In this document: one piece after another, positions 1 through 5,888 of the stretch
How the letters are laid out: every line of letters begins with the position of its first letter
Numbering within the stretch: the stretch's first letter is position 1
DNA from: Actinomycetes bacterium
GTDB taxonomy: Bacteria > Actinomycetota > Acidimicrobiia > Acidimicrobiales > Acidimicrobiaceae
Direction of reading: 5' to 3'
Length of the DNA: 5,888 nt
Assembly (NCBI GenBank): GCA_021844725.1
Contig: JAKBSX010000215.1
Coordinates: 1 to 5,888, forward strand
Made by a program: the position numbers and the translations under genes
Notes under the pieces: model-generated
Seen by the model: only the letters and a program-made list of their open reading frames with translations
Database searches by the model: none
What the model was told of the DNA's origin: nothing

Positions 1-117
1 GCCCTCACATTGCGCGTCACGCGCCCAGCAAGTGACTTCCGGCAGCGGTTCATGATGGATTTTAGCCATACAGAAACTGGCGAATTGATAGAGATTTGGC
101 ACTTTGTGATGCGCTGA
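1..117 (+). CDS. possible 3' end of an unidentified gene (partial at left edge)
   Basis: A plus-strand frame is open from the first base and ends at a TGA (115-117), giving 38 residues with no start inside the window. The end of the translation (FRQRFMMDF, then SHTETGE, then LIEIWHFVMR) reads like a beta-hairpin: two alternating hydrophobic strands around a polar turn. The other two plus frames close within about 55 bases. If real, the gene is convergent with res, and the region 118-379 is the shared 3' spacer. I do not recognise a family. An open run this short can arise by chance, and the exactly antisense minus frame is also open (159 to 1), so this is a weak call. Confidence 0.27.
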   Translation, partial: ALTLRVTRPASDFRQRFMMDFSHTETGELIEIWHFVMR

Positions 118-161
118 AGGAGTTAAGTGGTTGGAATCGTGCGATAGAAGCAAATTCATGC

Positions 162-230
162 AGATTTTGCACATTTGAATTCACTGTTGCAGTCTCATCA
201 TTTCAAATGCTCAAAAAATGTGCAATATCT
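162..230. repeat. imperfect inverted repeat with competing inner stem
   Basis: The arms at 162-176 and 216-230 pair as AGAT, one T-T mismatch, then TTGCACATTT against AAATGTGCAA, T, ATCT. That is 14 of 15 pairs around a 39-base loop. Inside it, CATTTGAA (172-179) and TTCAAATG (202-209) form a perfect 8-bp stem that overlaps the outer stem at 172-176, so the two folds are mutually exclusive. It lies about 150 bases downstream of the res stop on the minus strand. It could be a transcript-end structure, a protein-binding site or a remnant repeat. The lack of a flanking T-run argues against a simple intrinsic terminator. Confidence 0.5.
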
Positions 231-287
231 CAATTCAGTCTTGAGGGGAAACCGGGTCTCTAAAACTTCTGAAGCATTAATTGGATT

Positions 288-301
288 GTGTGCTCGCACA
301 C
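288..301. repeat. short perfect hairpin in the res 3' region
   Basis: GTGTGC (288-293) and GCACAC (296-301) are perfect complements separated by two bases. In practice this is a 5-bp stem with a four-base CTCG loop on the plus strand (CGAG on the minus). It lies 79-92 bases after the res stop. The bases following it in the res direction are not T-rich, so it is at best a weak pause or mRNA 3' stabiliser. It could also be chance. Confidence 0.3.
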
Positions 302-379
302 TACTCAGTCATCGTTATTTCATAGCGTGCAAGAGATGAATTGTCGTTGTAAGTGCGTGAAATGAAAGGCATGAATTAC

Positions 380-3175
380 TTAATCAACGGAGTGCTTTAT
401 CAATATGTCTTGGATATCTGACGGTCTGAACGAAACAGCAGACTCCCATTTTCCAAAACGACCATCAGAATTTACAGCATCAATCCACTCTTTTAGGGAT
501 GCCCTCTTTGTTCTGTTTTTTTCATCATCAATTCCTTTCACTTCCAAGACTACCATCTTACCATTGCTCAGTTTGATTAAAAAGTCCGGGTAGAAACTAT
601 GAACAACGCCTTTGTAAAGGTAACTTATGACAAAACCCAGGTGGTCGTTCTTAGCCCAGCTTACAACGTCTTTGTTGTGCTCCAATTCGAAGGCTTCCGA
701 AGCCTCCCAGGCACTGTCGTAGACAACGTGACTTATGTGCGACTTAATGGCCAACTCGCAGGGTTTGCTCGTGTACCACGTGGCCATCTTGGAAGTGGAT
801 TTTATGGGAACCTCCTTGTCAAATATAGGCACCAACTTTTCAGTATTCTCTGCCCTTATTGCACTAAAAAGGTGCTGGACTATTTTATTAAGATTCAGCA
901 ATATGAGAAGTCTCTTTTTCAAGTCCTTCCTATATGCCTCACTTTGAATTACCAACTTATCCGAGTCCATGAATTCTTCAACGATTCTAATGAGCTGGCT
1001 TATCAAGTATTCCTTGCTTCCGGGCCAAGAGGGCTGTATCTGATCGAAAACGTCTCTGGCCGCCTCAAAAATCAGTCTCTGTCTCCTGAGAGTTGTAAGT
1101 AATTTCTCGATATCCTTGTCTGAGAGATCAATGATCTTTAATTTTTTGGTAACGTCGGGTTTTCCCTCAATAATTTGAGCTAACTCTGCCTTTAGAGGTG
1201 TGTCCTCTGGATTCAATTGCAACTCCTGTACTCTTGCAAGGTCTATTTTCAGTTTTGGAGTGTAGGTGTGATTGATCCTCAGAACGTTTGGCCAAATAAT
1301 CTCAAATTGTCTCTTGTCTTCTTCAACATGAACCCTCGTTTTGGGCGTGGGCGGTGGCGGAGGTATGCCGTCACTAGAACCGACACCCTCTCCTTCGTGA
1401 GGCAGGAATGTGAAAGGTACGCCGAATACGTTAACGTATTCTGGTTCGAAAAGACCAGTCTCTTGATTAACATCGTAGGATGTGCGCCTGAGGCCTCTAC
1501 CCACCACCTGTTCGCAAAGCAATTGACTGGTGAATGCCCTGAGTCCCATTATGTGAGTTACTGTTTTTGCATCCCAGCCTTCAGAGAGCATTCCAACTGA
1601 GATAACATTCTGTATCTGTTCTCCGGGTCGCCCTTTCTGACCTACTGTATCAACCTTTTCCCGCAATTCCTCGGCTACGCTCTTCCTGGACGTTCCGCCG
1701 TTACCATCTTGTCCAGCCTCAGCTTCATTCAGCACCTTCGTGTCGATCTGCAGGGTTGCTTCGCGATTTTGAAGTTCTTTGATCCTTATTTTGCCTTTAT
1801 CGAATGAAAAATAGACACGTGCAGCGGTTTCAGTTCTATTGCATACGGATATCATTACAGGAGGAGTCTCAGCATTACTTTCTTTCCATAGTTTGAAAGT
1901 TTCCAGCCAATCCAATCCCAGAAAGTAATATGCCTTTGTTACCAGGTCCGGAAGGGCGATTTCTTTACCGACTGCTCTGTTTATGTCAGATTTCACCTCT
2001 GGATCTGCATAGATATGGTAAAATTTGGACCTCATGGTCCGGGAATCTGGAGTGCCATCATCTCGCACGACAACACGAGGGGTCTTGACCAATCCTGATT
2101 CTATGGCTTCATTCAGACCAAAATCGCTAACGATCCAGCCAAATAAAGACTCTTCACTTGCCTTTTTGCCCGATGGAAAGAAAGGTGTGGCAGTGAAATC
2201 AAAACAGCGCATTACATGCCTCACGCTGTTGATCTTGTCAAGACCTCCAATCCATACCGTACTTTCCTGGGCGCTGTCCTTTAAATCTCTCTGTCTTATG
2301 TATTTTCCAAGTGCTTCAGGGTTAATCCTCCATGCGTGGTGAGCTTCATCGTTTATTACGACGATATTCTTGGCGTCTTTCAGGTCACCAAGTACTTCTC
2401 TTACATATGCTTCTTCACTCTTGACTCCGCGTTTATCTACACCCTTCTTTCTTTTTATCTGGTCCTCGGTTTCCCACTCCAGCATGTGCCAGTTTACTAT
2501 CTTAACCCGTCCGCTCCTGAGCTTGTCAAACATACCTGGTGGAATCAGGTCAAACGTGATGTAATAGTTGTTTTCATCCGACGCAGATGGATTGAGCACC
2601 TGCAATCTATTTTTTACAGTCAATCCTGGGGAAATTACCAATATATCCTTGGCGAATCTGGTGTCCTGCCTGTAGGTTGCTTTGTTTATGATCTGCCATG
2701 CAATAAGCATGCCCATAACCACAGTTTTCCCAGTTCCAGTGGCCATTTTTGAGCATAACCGCTCAATATTACCACTGTCTCCTTCAACGGTTATTCCCCG
2801 CTTTTCAGCGTCAGGGGCTTCGACAAACCATATTAATGTCTCAATGGCTTCCAATTGACAGAAAAACAGTTTCCTATCCCTATCGGGTCTTTTCCAATAA
2901 TCAAGGAGTTCTTTAGTAACCTTCGTTACACCGGGATAATCAGAATCCCTCCATTTATCCACACGGGCCCTGATATTGTTAACAGTCGGCAGTTCCACAA
3001 AAAATCCTGGATCGTTGAACTTCTCTGATTGTTCAGATGCAATTGTATAGCCTGCAGGTCTTCGCCCCTCTACTAATTCGAATTTTAGCTCGTTCCTGTT
3101 GAATTTGAGGTGCTTACCGGGCTTTTCATATGGGCTATTTATGATCAGATGTTGTGTTTGCTTGTCATCGACCAT
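380..3175 (-). CDS. res: type III restriction enzyme Res subunit (SF2 helicase plus nuclease), 931 aa
   Basis: This is the restriction subunit of a type III-like system. By family knowledge it hydrolyses ATP, moves along or switches state on DNA bound through Mod, and cleaves unmethylated target DNA. Motifs seen, in order: a Q-motif-like FFCQLEA (104-110); Walker A ATGTGKT (145-151); Walker B DEAH (276-279); motif III-like TAT (328-330); motif V-like SEGWD (531-535); motif VI QVVGRGLRR (556-564); and a C-terminal PD-(D/E)xK nuclease with PD at 863-864, E878 and K880 in LEVKG. A proline run at 605-609 marks a linker after the helicase core. The length is close to that of classical Res subunits. 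The N-terminus (LVEGRRPAGY, then FFCQLEAIETLIW) resembles, from memory, the BPTD_3080-family restriction endonucleases. The ATG overlaps the mod stop as TAATG and follows a good ribosome-binding site, so the start is secure. No frameshift or lost catalytic residue is seen, so it is predicted to be active. Confidence 0.96.
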   Translation of the reverse strand: MVDDKQTQHLIINSPYEKPGKHLKFNRNELKFELVEGRRPAGYTIASEQSEKFNDPGFFVELPTVNNIRARVDKWRDSDYPGVTKVTKELLDYWKRPDRDRKLFFCQLEAIETLIWFVEAPDAEKRGITVEGDSGNIERLCSKMATGTGKTVVMGMLIAWQIINKATYRQDTRFAKDILVISPGLTVKNRLQVLNPSASDENNYYITFDLIPPGMFDKLRSGRVKIVNWHMLEWETEDQIKRKKGVDKRGVKSEEAYVREVLGDLKDAKNIVVINDEAHHAWRINPEALGKYIRQRDLKDSAQESTVWIGGLDKINSVRHVMRCFDFTATPFFPSGKKASEESLFGWIVSDFGLNEAIESGLVKTPRVVVRDDGTPDSRTMRSKFYHIYADPEVKSDINRAVGKEIALPDLVTKAYYFLGLDWLETFKLWKESNAETPPVMISVCNRTETAARVYFSFDKGKIRIKELQNREATLQIDTKVLNEAEAGQDGNGGTSRKSVAEELREKVDTVGQKGRPGEQIQNVISVGMLSEGWDAKTVTHIMGLRAFTSQLLCEQVVGRGLRRTSYDVNQETGLFEPEYVNVFGVPFTFLPHEGEGVGSSDGIPPPPPTPKTRVHVEEDKRQFEIIWPNVLRINHTYTPKLKIDLARVQELQLNPEDTPLKAELAQIIEGKPDVTKKLKIIDLSDKDIEKLLTTLRRQRLIFEAARDVFDQIQPSWPGSKEYLISQLIRIVEEFMDSDKLVIQSEAYRKDLKKRLLILLNLNKIVQHLFSAIRAENTEKLVPIFDKEVPIKSTSKMATWYTSKPCELAIKSHISHVVYDSAWEASEAFELEHNKDVVSWAKNDHLGFVISYLYKGVVHSFYPDFLIKLSNGKMVVLEVKGIDDEKNRTKRASLKEWIDAVNSDGRFGKWESAVSFRPSDIQDILIKHSVD

Positions 3176-5679
3176 TAATTCACCTTTAATACCCTTAAAG
3201 ACTCAATTCCTCTGTCATCGATTATCTTCACTGCAATTTGCTTATTCTTGCCTATTTTGAATGGGATCGACTTGTTGCCTGCGTAAGCTGAAATGAGATC
3301 CTCGTCTATGTATGCTCGAAGTGCCTTCGCAAGCTTGCTCCATCCGCCATTCTCTCCGTCTAACGGGAAAAATACCTGTCTGGGATAGAGACTTCTGCCA
3401 TTGTAATCAGTATCCAGCTCCCATACTGCTATGTTAGCAGAGTCTCCCGACTTTATTTCGCCGGTTCTTGTATCATAGTAGTCAAAGCCGTTGACAGTAA
3501 CTACGTACTTATCACCCTGCTTCTTAATATCAACGTCAGGCTGACCTATCAGCCAGAAAGAGGATTCCTCGTTAGCCTTCTTTTTCTTTAAATCCTCTGT
3601 GAGAAGATCGGTATTCATCTGACATTTAAGCAAAGTTACTCCGGGCCATTTAGTCTCATCTATATTCTTGGCCGCCTCAGGATCAAACTGGAATGATGTA
3701 AAAATTACCATTTTTGGTCTTGGTACAAGCTTTTGCGCCTCCTCGATTGCCAATTCAACTTGTCTTTGTTCAAGAGGTGCATATGCTGGACCAAACGAAA
3801 TAACTGCTTTCTGTCCTTCTTGCGTTTCACCTTCAGCCTGTAACCACCTGGTTCCCTGCAACGGCTCTATTCTGGCAAACTTGATAACCTGTCCTCCTTT
3901 CGCCCTTATTCCTGTATTGCTCAATTCATCTATCCAATCACACTGCCGAATGGTTTCGCCGGAGCGTGCTATACTATTATCGACGACTTGGCCAGCGAAA
4001 GTAGTATCCACATCTTCAAGATTCACAACGCGTTGTGATGGTACTGCCTCAACCGTAAACGGTCCAGTTACTCGCTTCTTTGATTTATCTACTAAAGGCA
4101 CATCATACAAGACTTCCTCTGTTGGAGACTCGCCGTTAGCAACACTCTTGAGCGTAATGCGTGGAACCTTTTCATAGTGGAATCCACTCGCAATACCTTC
4201 CTCAGGATGTGCCATTTCATAATAGTCGAATGCTGAGGTCATCAAACGTTGTTTTGCCAATGTAATGGCAACCCTCGAAGTATCGCACGTGATCCATCTT
4301 CGTCCCCACTGTTCAGCCACATATGAAGCAGTCCCAGAACCACATGTCGGGTCAAAAATCAAATCTCCAGGGTCTGTAGTCATTAGGAGACATCTCTTAA
4401 TTATTTCGGGGTTAGTCTGAACCACGAATATTTTTTCAATGAAGGTTTGTGTGTCTTTCCACAAGTTATTATAAGCAACTACTGGAAAATCGTCCAAGTA
4501 TCTCACGTACCTGAGTGTATTGCCAGAGATCTCGATTCTGTTGTTTTCTGCCAATCTTTTTAGACCGTTGACTGAGGTCTTCCAATGAGTGCCTATCGGA
4601 GGACTAAAAATTCTATTGGAGAATTCGAATGAAATTCGTTCTTGCCCAGCTCCGGAACTAAATAGTGCACCTGAGGAATAAAGTCTTGAACCTTTAGGCA
4701 CTAGATTTGGGTTTTCTTTTTCTTCTATAGTTAGAGTTCGTCTTTCTCCATTTGATAATTCTACCCTATTATATCCACTGGTGTCCTCAGTTTTTATGTA
4801 GTACAATTGATGATACTTGATCTTGGTTCTATTTTTAGCGAACCAGACAATATAATCTCCCGCCCTTGATAATGTTCTTGTTTCAAAACCACTAGTTGTG
4901 GTAAAGCTGATTATACTGACAAAATTACTGGGTTGAAAGATATCGTCCATGATTTCTTTAACGTGATGCAGGTTTTCATCCGAAATCTGTACAAAGACAC
5001 TTCCATTTTCAGAAAGTAAGTCTCTCGCCAAAAGTAGTCGATTCCTCAGGTATGTAAGGTAAGAGTGAATTCCAAGCTCCCAAGTGTCTCTAAATGCCTT
5101 AATGGTTTCAGGTTCCTGAGAGAGATCCTCATCCTTTCCATCTGTAACATCCCTTTTATTTACAAACGGCTGAAAATTGGACCCATACTTTATACCATAA
5201 GGTGGGTCAATGTAAATCATCTGGACTTTCCCTGCCATTCCTTCCTTTTCCAATAGCGAATTCATCACTATCAGAGAATCGCCTGCGACGAGTCTGTTAG
5301 ACCACCCTTCTGAGTGTTTGTAGAATTCTATTGCCTCTCTAATCGGTAGGTTGTTTTCAGAGCTCTCAAAGTAATAGAACAAGCTTCTTTGACTTTCAGG
5401 CTCCTTATTTCTCACAGCCTCAATAATGGTTAGCGGATCAATTCTTTCATGGACGTGTAATGACACAGTGTCCACATCGAAACTTGTTCCTTCGGTCTTT
5501 CCTGCCCATTGTAATTCCGGGTCCAAGTGCGGATCAAACATATACTTCTTCTTCCCGTTAATTGGATCTGTTTCAGCTGAAACTAGACCTGTCTGTGGTA
5601 TGTTGAGTCGCTTCGCTTCTTCAAATGTGTATTGTGCTAACTCATCATTTCCTTCTTTCTTTTCGTTTTTTCTAGTCAC
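3175..5679 (-). CDS. mod: type III-like DNA methyltransferase Mod subunit, 834 aa
   Basis: This is the modification and specificity subunit. It transfers a methyl group from SAM, most likely to the N6 of adenine, given the DPPY motif. The motif order is that of the beta class: motif IV DPPY (158-161), then GSVFVQ (226-231), then GDYIVWFAKN (274-283). A variable segment of about residues 285-400 is the probable target-recognition domain. It is followed by NNLWKD (404-409), the SAM-binding DPTCGSGT (443-450), and an acidic D466 in WITCD. An N-terminal block with FDPHLDPELQW (48-58) and HVHERIDP (75-82) is typical, from memory, of a long Mod subfamily. About 330 residues follow the catalytic fold, so the protein is larger than the roughly 645-residue EcoP1I/EcoP15I Mod. 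The start is GTG, because an in-frame TAG lies directly upstream and the next Met is residue 47. The gene precedes and overlaps res. Its first 29-bp region is duplicated in inverted orientation at the right edge. Confidence 0.96.
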   Translation of the reverse strand: MTRKNEKKEGNDELAQYTFEEAKRLNIPQTGLVSAETDPINGKKKYMFDPHLDPELQWAGKTEGTSFDVDTVSLHVHERIDPLTIIEAVRNKEPESQRSLFYYFESSENNLPIREAIEFYKHSEGWSNRLVAGDSLIVMNSLLEKEGMAGKVQMIYIDPPYGIKYGSNFQPFVNKRDVTDGKDEDLSQEPETIKAFRDTWELGIHSYLTYLRNRLLLARDLLSENGSVFVQISDENLHHVKEIMDDIFQPSNFVSIISFTTTSGFETRTLSRAGDYIVWFAKNRTKIKYHQLYYIKTEDTSGYNRVELSNGERRTLTIEEKENPNLVPKGSRLYSSGALFSSGAGQERISFEFSNRIFSPPIGTHWKTSVNGLKRLAENNRIEISGNTLRYVRYLDDFPVVAYNNLWKDTQTFIEKIFVVQTNPEIIKRCLLMTTDPGDLIFDPTCGSGTASYVAEQWGRRWITCDTSRVAITLAKQRLMTSAFDYYEMAHPEEGIASGFHYEKVPRITLKSVANGESPTEEVLYDVPLVDKSKKRVTGPFTVEAVPSQRVVNLEDVDTTFAGQVVDNSIARSGETIRQCDWIDELSNTGIRAKGGQVIKFARIEPLQGTRWLQAEGETQEGQKAVISFGPAYAPLEQRQVELAIEEAQKLVPRPKMVIFTSFQFDPEAAKNIDETKWPGVTLLKCQMNTDLLTEDLKKKKANEESSFWLIGQPDVDIKKQGDKYVVTVNGFDYYDTRTGEIKSGDSANIAVWELDTDYNGRSLYPRQVFFPLDGENGGWSKLAKALRAYIDEDLISAYAGNKSIPFKIGKNKQIAVKIIDDRGIESLRVLKVN
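3181..3187 (-). promoter_or_regulatory. ribosome-binding site for res
   Basis: The minus strand reads AAAGGTG, then AATTA, then the res ATG: a Shine-Dalgarno-like core with a 5-base spacer. It lies inside the last codons of mod, whose stop TAA shares its final A with the res ATG. This fixes the res start and implies translational coupling, with a ribosome finishing mod well placed to begin res. No separate promoter for res is evident. Confidence 0.75.
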
Positions 5680-5690
5680 CTAACCACCAT
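5662..5690 (-). repeat. left arm of a perfect 29-bp inverted repeat over the mod start
   Basis: Read on the minus strand, this arm begins ATGGTGGTTAGGTGACTAG, followed by an A6 run and CGAA. It covers the putative ribosome-binding GGTGG, the GTG start and the first six Mod codons. It matches the plus strand at 5860-5888 base for base. Identity stops just outside the arm on the spacer side. On the gene side it is cut off by the window end, so the true repeat could be longer. Confidence 0.95.
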
Positions 5691-5805
5691 TCGAGAGACA
5701 ATTACGACGGGTGTTCCTTGTTTGACCTTTAATTGGAGACAACATCTGCTCATTCAACTCAACACATTTTTCAAGATTTCTCAACATTCGTGGTATTTAT
5801 CCGCC

Positions 5806-5835
5806 TTGACGTTATGCGTTGCGCCCAGTTATATC
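5806..5835 (+). promoter_or_regulatory. candidate sigma70-like promoter pointing away from mod
   Basis: TTGACG (5806-5811, five of six to TTGACA) is followed after 18 bases by TATATC (5830-5835, four of six to TATAAT). Transcription would begin near 5842 and run into the right repeat arm, whose GTG is at 5871. It is the best promoter-like pair I see in the spacer. Matches of this quality also occur by chance, and the host's promoter code is unknown. Confidence 0.25.
5828..5833 (-). promoter_or_regulatory. candidate -10 element facing mod
   Basis: The minus strand reads TATAAC here, five of six to TATAAT, overlapping the plus-strand TATATC because GTTATATC is nearly symmetrical. No acceptable -35 lies 16-18 bases upstream (the region around 5850-5857 reads CCTCGA-like). 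A transcript from here would carry a leader of about 140 bases before mod. It is a weak candidate for the operon promoter. Confidence 0.17.
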
Positions 5836-5859
5836 CACACACATTTGGTGTCGAGGCTC

Positions 5860-5888
5860 ATGGTGGTTAGGTGACTAGAAAAAACGAA
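5860..5888 (+). repeat. right arm of the perfect 29-bp inverted repeat
   Basis: This is an exact inverted copy of 5662-5690, ending at the last base of the window. It reproduces mod's GGTGG, GTG start and first six codons in the opposite direction. The eight bases before it (CGAGGCTC) differ from those before the left arm (TCTCTCGA, minus strand), so identity begins sharply at the ATGG. A 29-bp perfect match is far beyond chance in a window of this size. Confidence 0.95.
5871..5888 (+). CDS. possible start of a divergent frame identical to the Mod N-terminus (partial)
   Basis: Within the right arm, GTG at 5871 opens a plus-strand frame encoding V/M-T-R-K-N-E, the same six residues as Mod. 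As at mod, a TAG immediately precedes it. If the sequence is genuine, a divergent mod paralogue or an alternative 5' end begins here. If the arm is an assembly fold-back, there is no second gene. Only six codons are visible, so its identity cannot be settled. Confidence 0.25.

Larger units (their letters stand above)
118..379. other. non-coding region downstream of res
   Basis: No convincing coding frame lies here apart from frames running off the left edge. The stretch contains an imperfect inverted repeat at 162-176/216-230 and a compact perfect hairpin at 288-301, both described separately. Neither is followed on either strand by the T-run expected of an intrinsic terminator. I see no tRNA, CRISPR repeat or transposon end. 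If the left-edge frame is real, this is a convergent intergenic region where transcripts from both sides must stop. Confidence 0.55.
5691..5859. promoter_or_regulatory. 169-bp non-coding spacer between inverted repeat arms
   Basis: This segment contains everything visible upstream of mod and no reading frame of note. It must hold the operon's promoter unless that lies beyond the window. It is flanked by a perfect inverted repeat, the architecture of recombinase-invertible promoters. However, no recombinase gene is visible, and the right arm touches the window edge, so the inversion idea is inference. Candidate promoter elements in both directions are listed separately. Confidence 0.4.

Noticed and set aside
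12..28. GCGCG-TCA-CGCGC mini-hairpin (12-24) and the GCGCCCAG shared between 21-28 and 5821-5828 as possible element boundaries.
   Set aside because: The stem is only five pairs, and the shared 8-mer sits in the same orientation with unrelated flanks. An 8-base match in 5.9 kb is not significant.
1..159. Minus-strand frame opening with ATG at 159 and running off the left edge (53 codons).
   Set aside because: It has no ribosome-binding site, a histidine-rich composition of low plausibility, and is exactly antisense to the plus-strand open frame. It could be real but is not supported.
288..379. Intrinsic terminator directly after res.
   Set aside because: The hairpin at 288-301 has a short stem, and no T-run follows it in the direction of res transcription.
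599..1102. Long plus-strand open frames inside res and mod (for example 599-1102, 1217-1600, 2336-2752, 3668-4177).
   Set aside because: All lie antisense within two intact genes with clear catalytic motifs, and their translations show no recognisable domains. They are shadows.
5662..5679. Simple-repeat phase variation of mod at its A6 run near the start.
   Set aside because: Six A residues is shorter than the tracts or tetranucleotide repeats known to switch mod genes. No other tandem repeat was found in the frame.
5811..5833. Integron attC-like bases: GTTATGCGTTGC followed by GTTATA.
   Set aside because: This resembles part of a Vibrio-type attC from memory, but no matching opposite core (GCATAAC or TATAAC in the right order) lies upstream on the same strand, and no long imperfect hairpin forms. 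A cassette boundary is not supported.
5831..5839. DnaA-box-like ATATCCACA (one mismatch to TTATCCACA).
   Set aside because: It is a single site with no cluster, no AT-rich unwinding region and no replication gene. This is expected by chance.

Overview
The window holds one complete type III-like restriction-modification operon on the minus strand: mod (DNA methyltransferase, GTG start at 5679) followed by res (helicase-nuclease, stop at 380). The two genes overlap by one base in a TAATG stop/start. Both frames are intact, with every key catalytic motif readable, and together they fill about 90% of the window. Base composition is moderate. A Shine-Dalgarno-like AAAGGTG before res indicates a prokaryote that uses SD-led initiation, but nothing here fixes the phylum, and bacterium versus archaeon cannot be decided.

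Layout. Positions 1-117 hold an open plus-strand frame entering from the left edge, possibly the tail of a convergent gene. Positions 118-379 are non-coding and contain a 15-bp imperfect inverted repeat (162-230) and a short perfect hairpin (288-301). Res lies at 380-3175 and Mod at 3175-5679. The region from 5680 to the end is mod's upstream region.

The most unusual feature is at the right edge. The 29 bases covering mod's putative ribosome-binding region, GTG start and first six codons (5662-5690) recur perfectly in inverted orientation at 5860-5888, running to the last base of the window. The arms flank a 169-bp non-coding spacer. The right arm would therefore begin a second, divergent reading frame with the same six N-terminal residues as Mod. 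Two explanations compete. One is a real invertible promoter cassette or a divergent paralogue with a shared 5' end. The other is a fold-back or contig-end assembly artefact. The window alone cannot separate them.

How the genes work together. Mod is a beta-class amino-methyltransferase (DPPY before the SAM-binding motif), so it probably makes N6-methyladenine at a short recognition site chosen by its own target domain. Res carries an SF2 ATPase core and a C-terminal PD-(D/E)xK nuclease. By family precedent it acts with Mod to translocate on and cut unmethylated foreign DNA. The gene order mod-res and the tight coupling place protective methylation ahead of cleavage.
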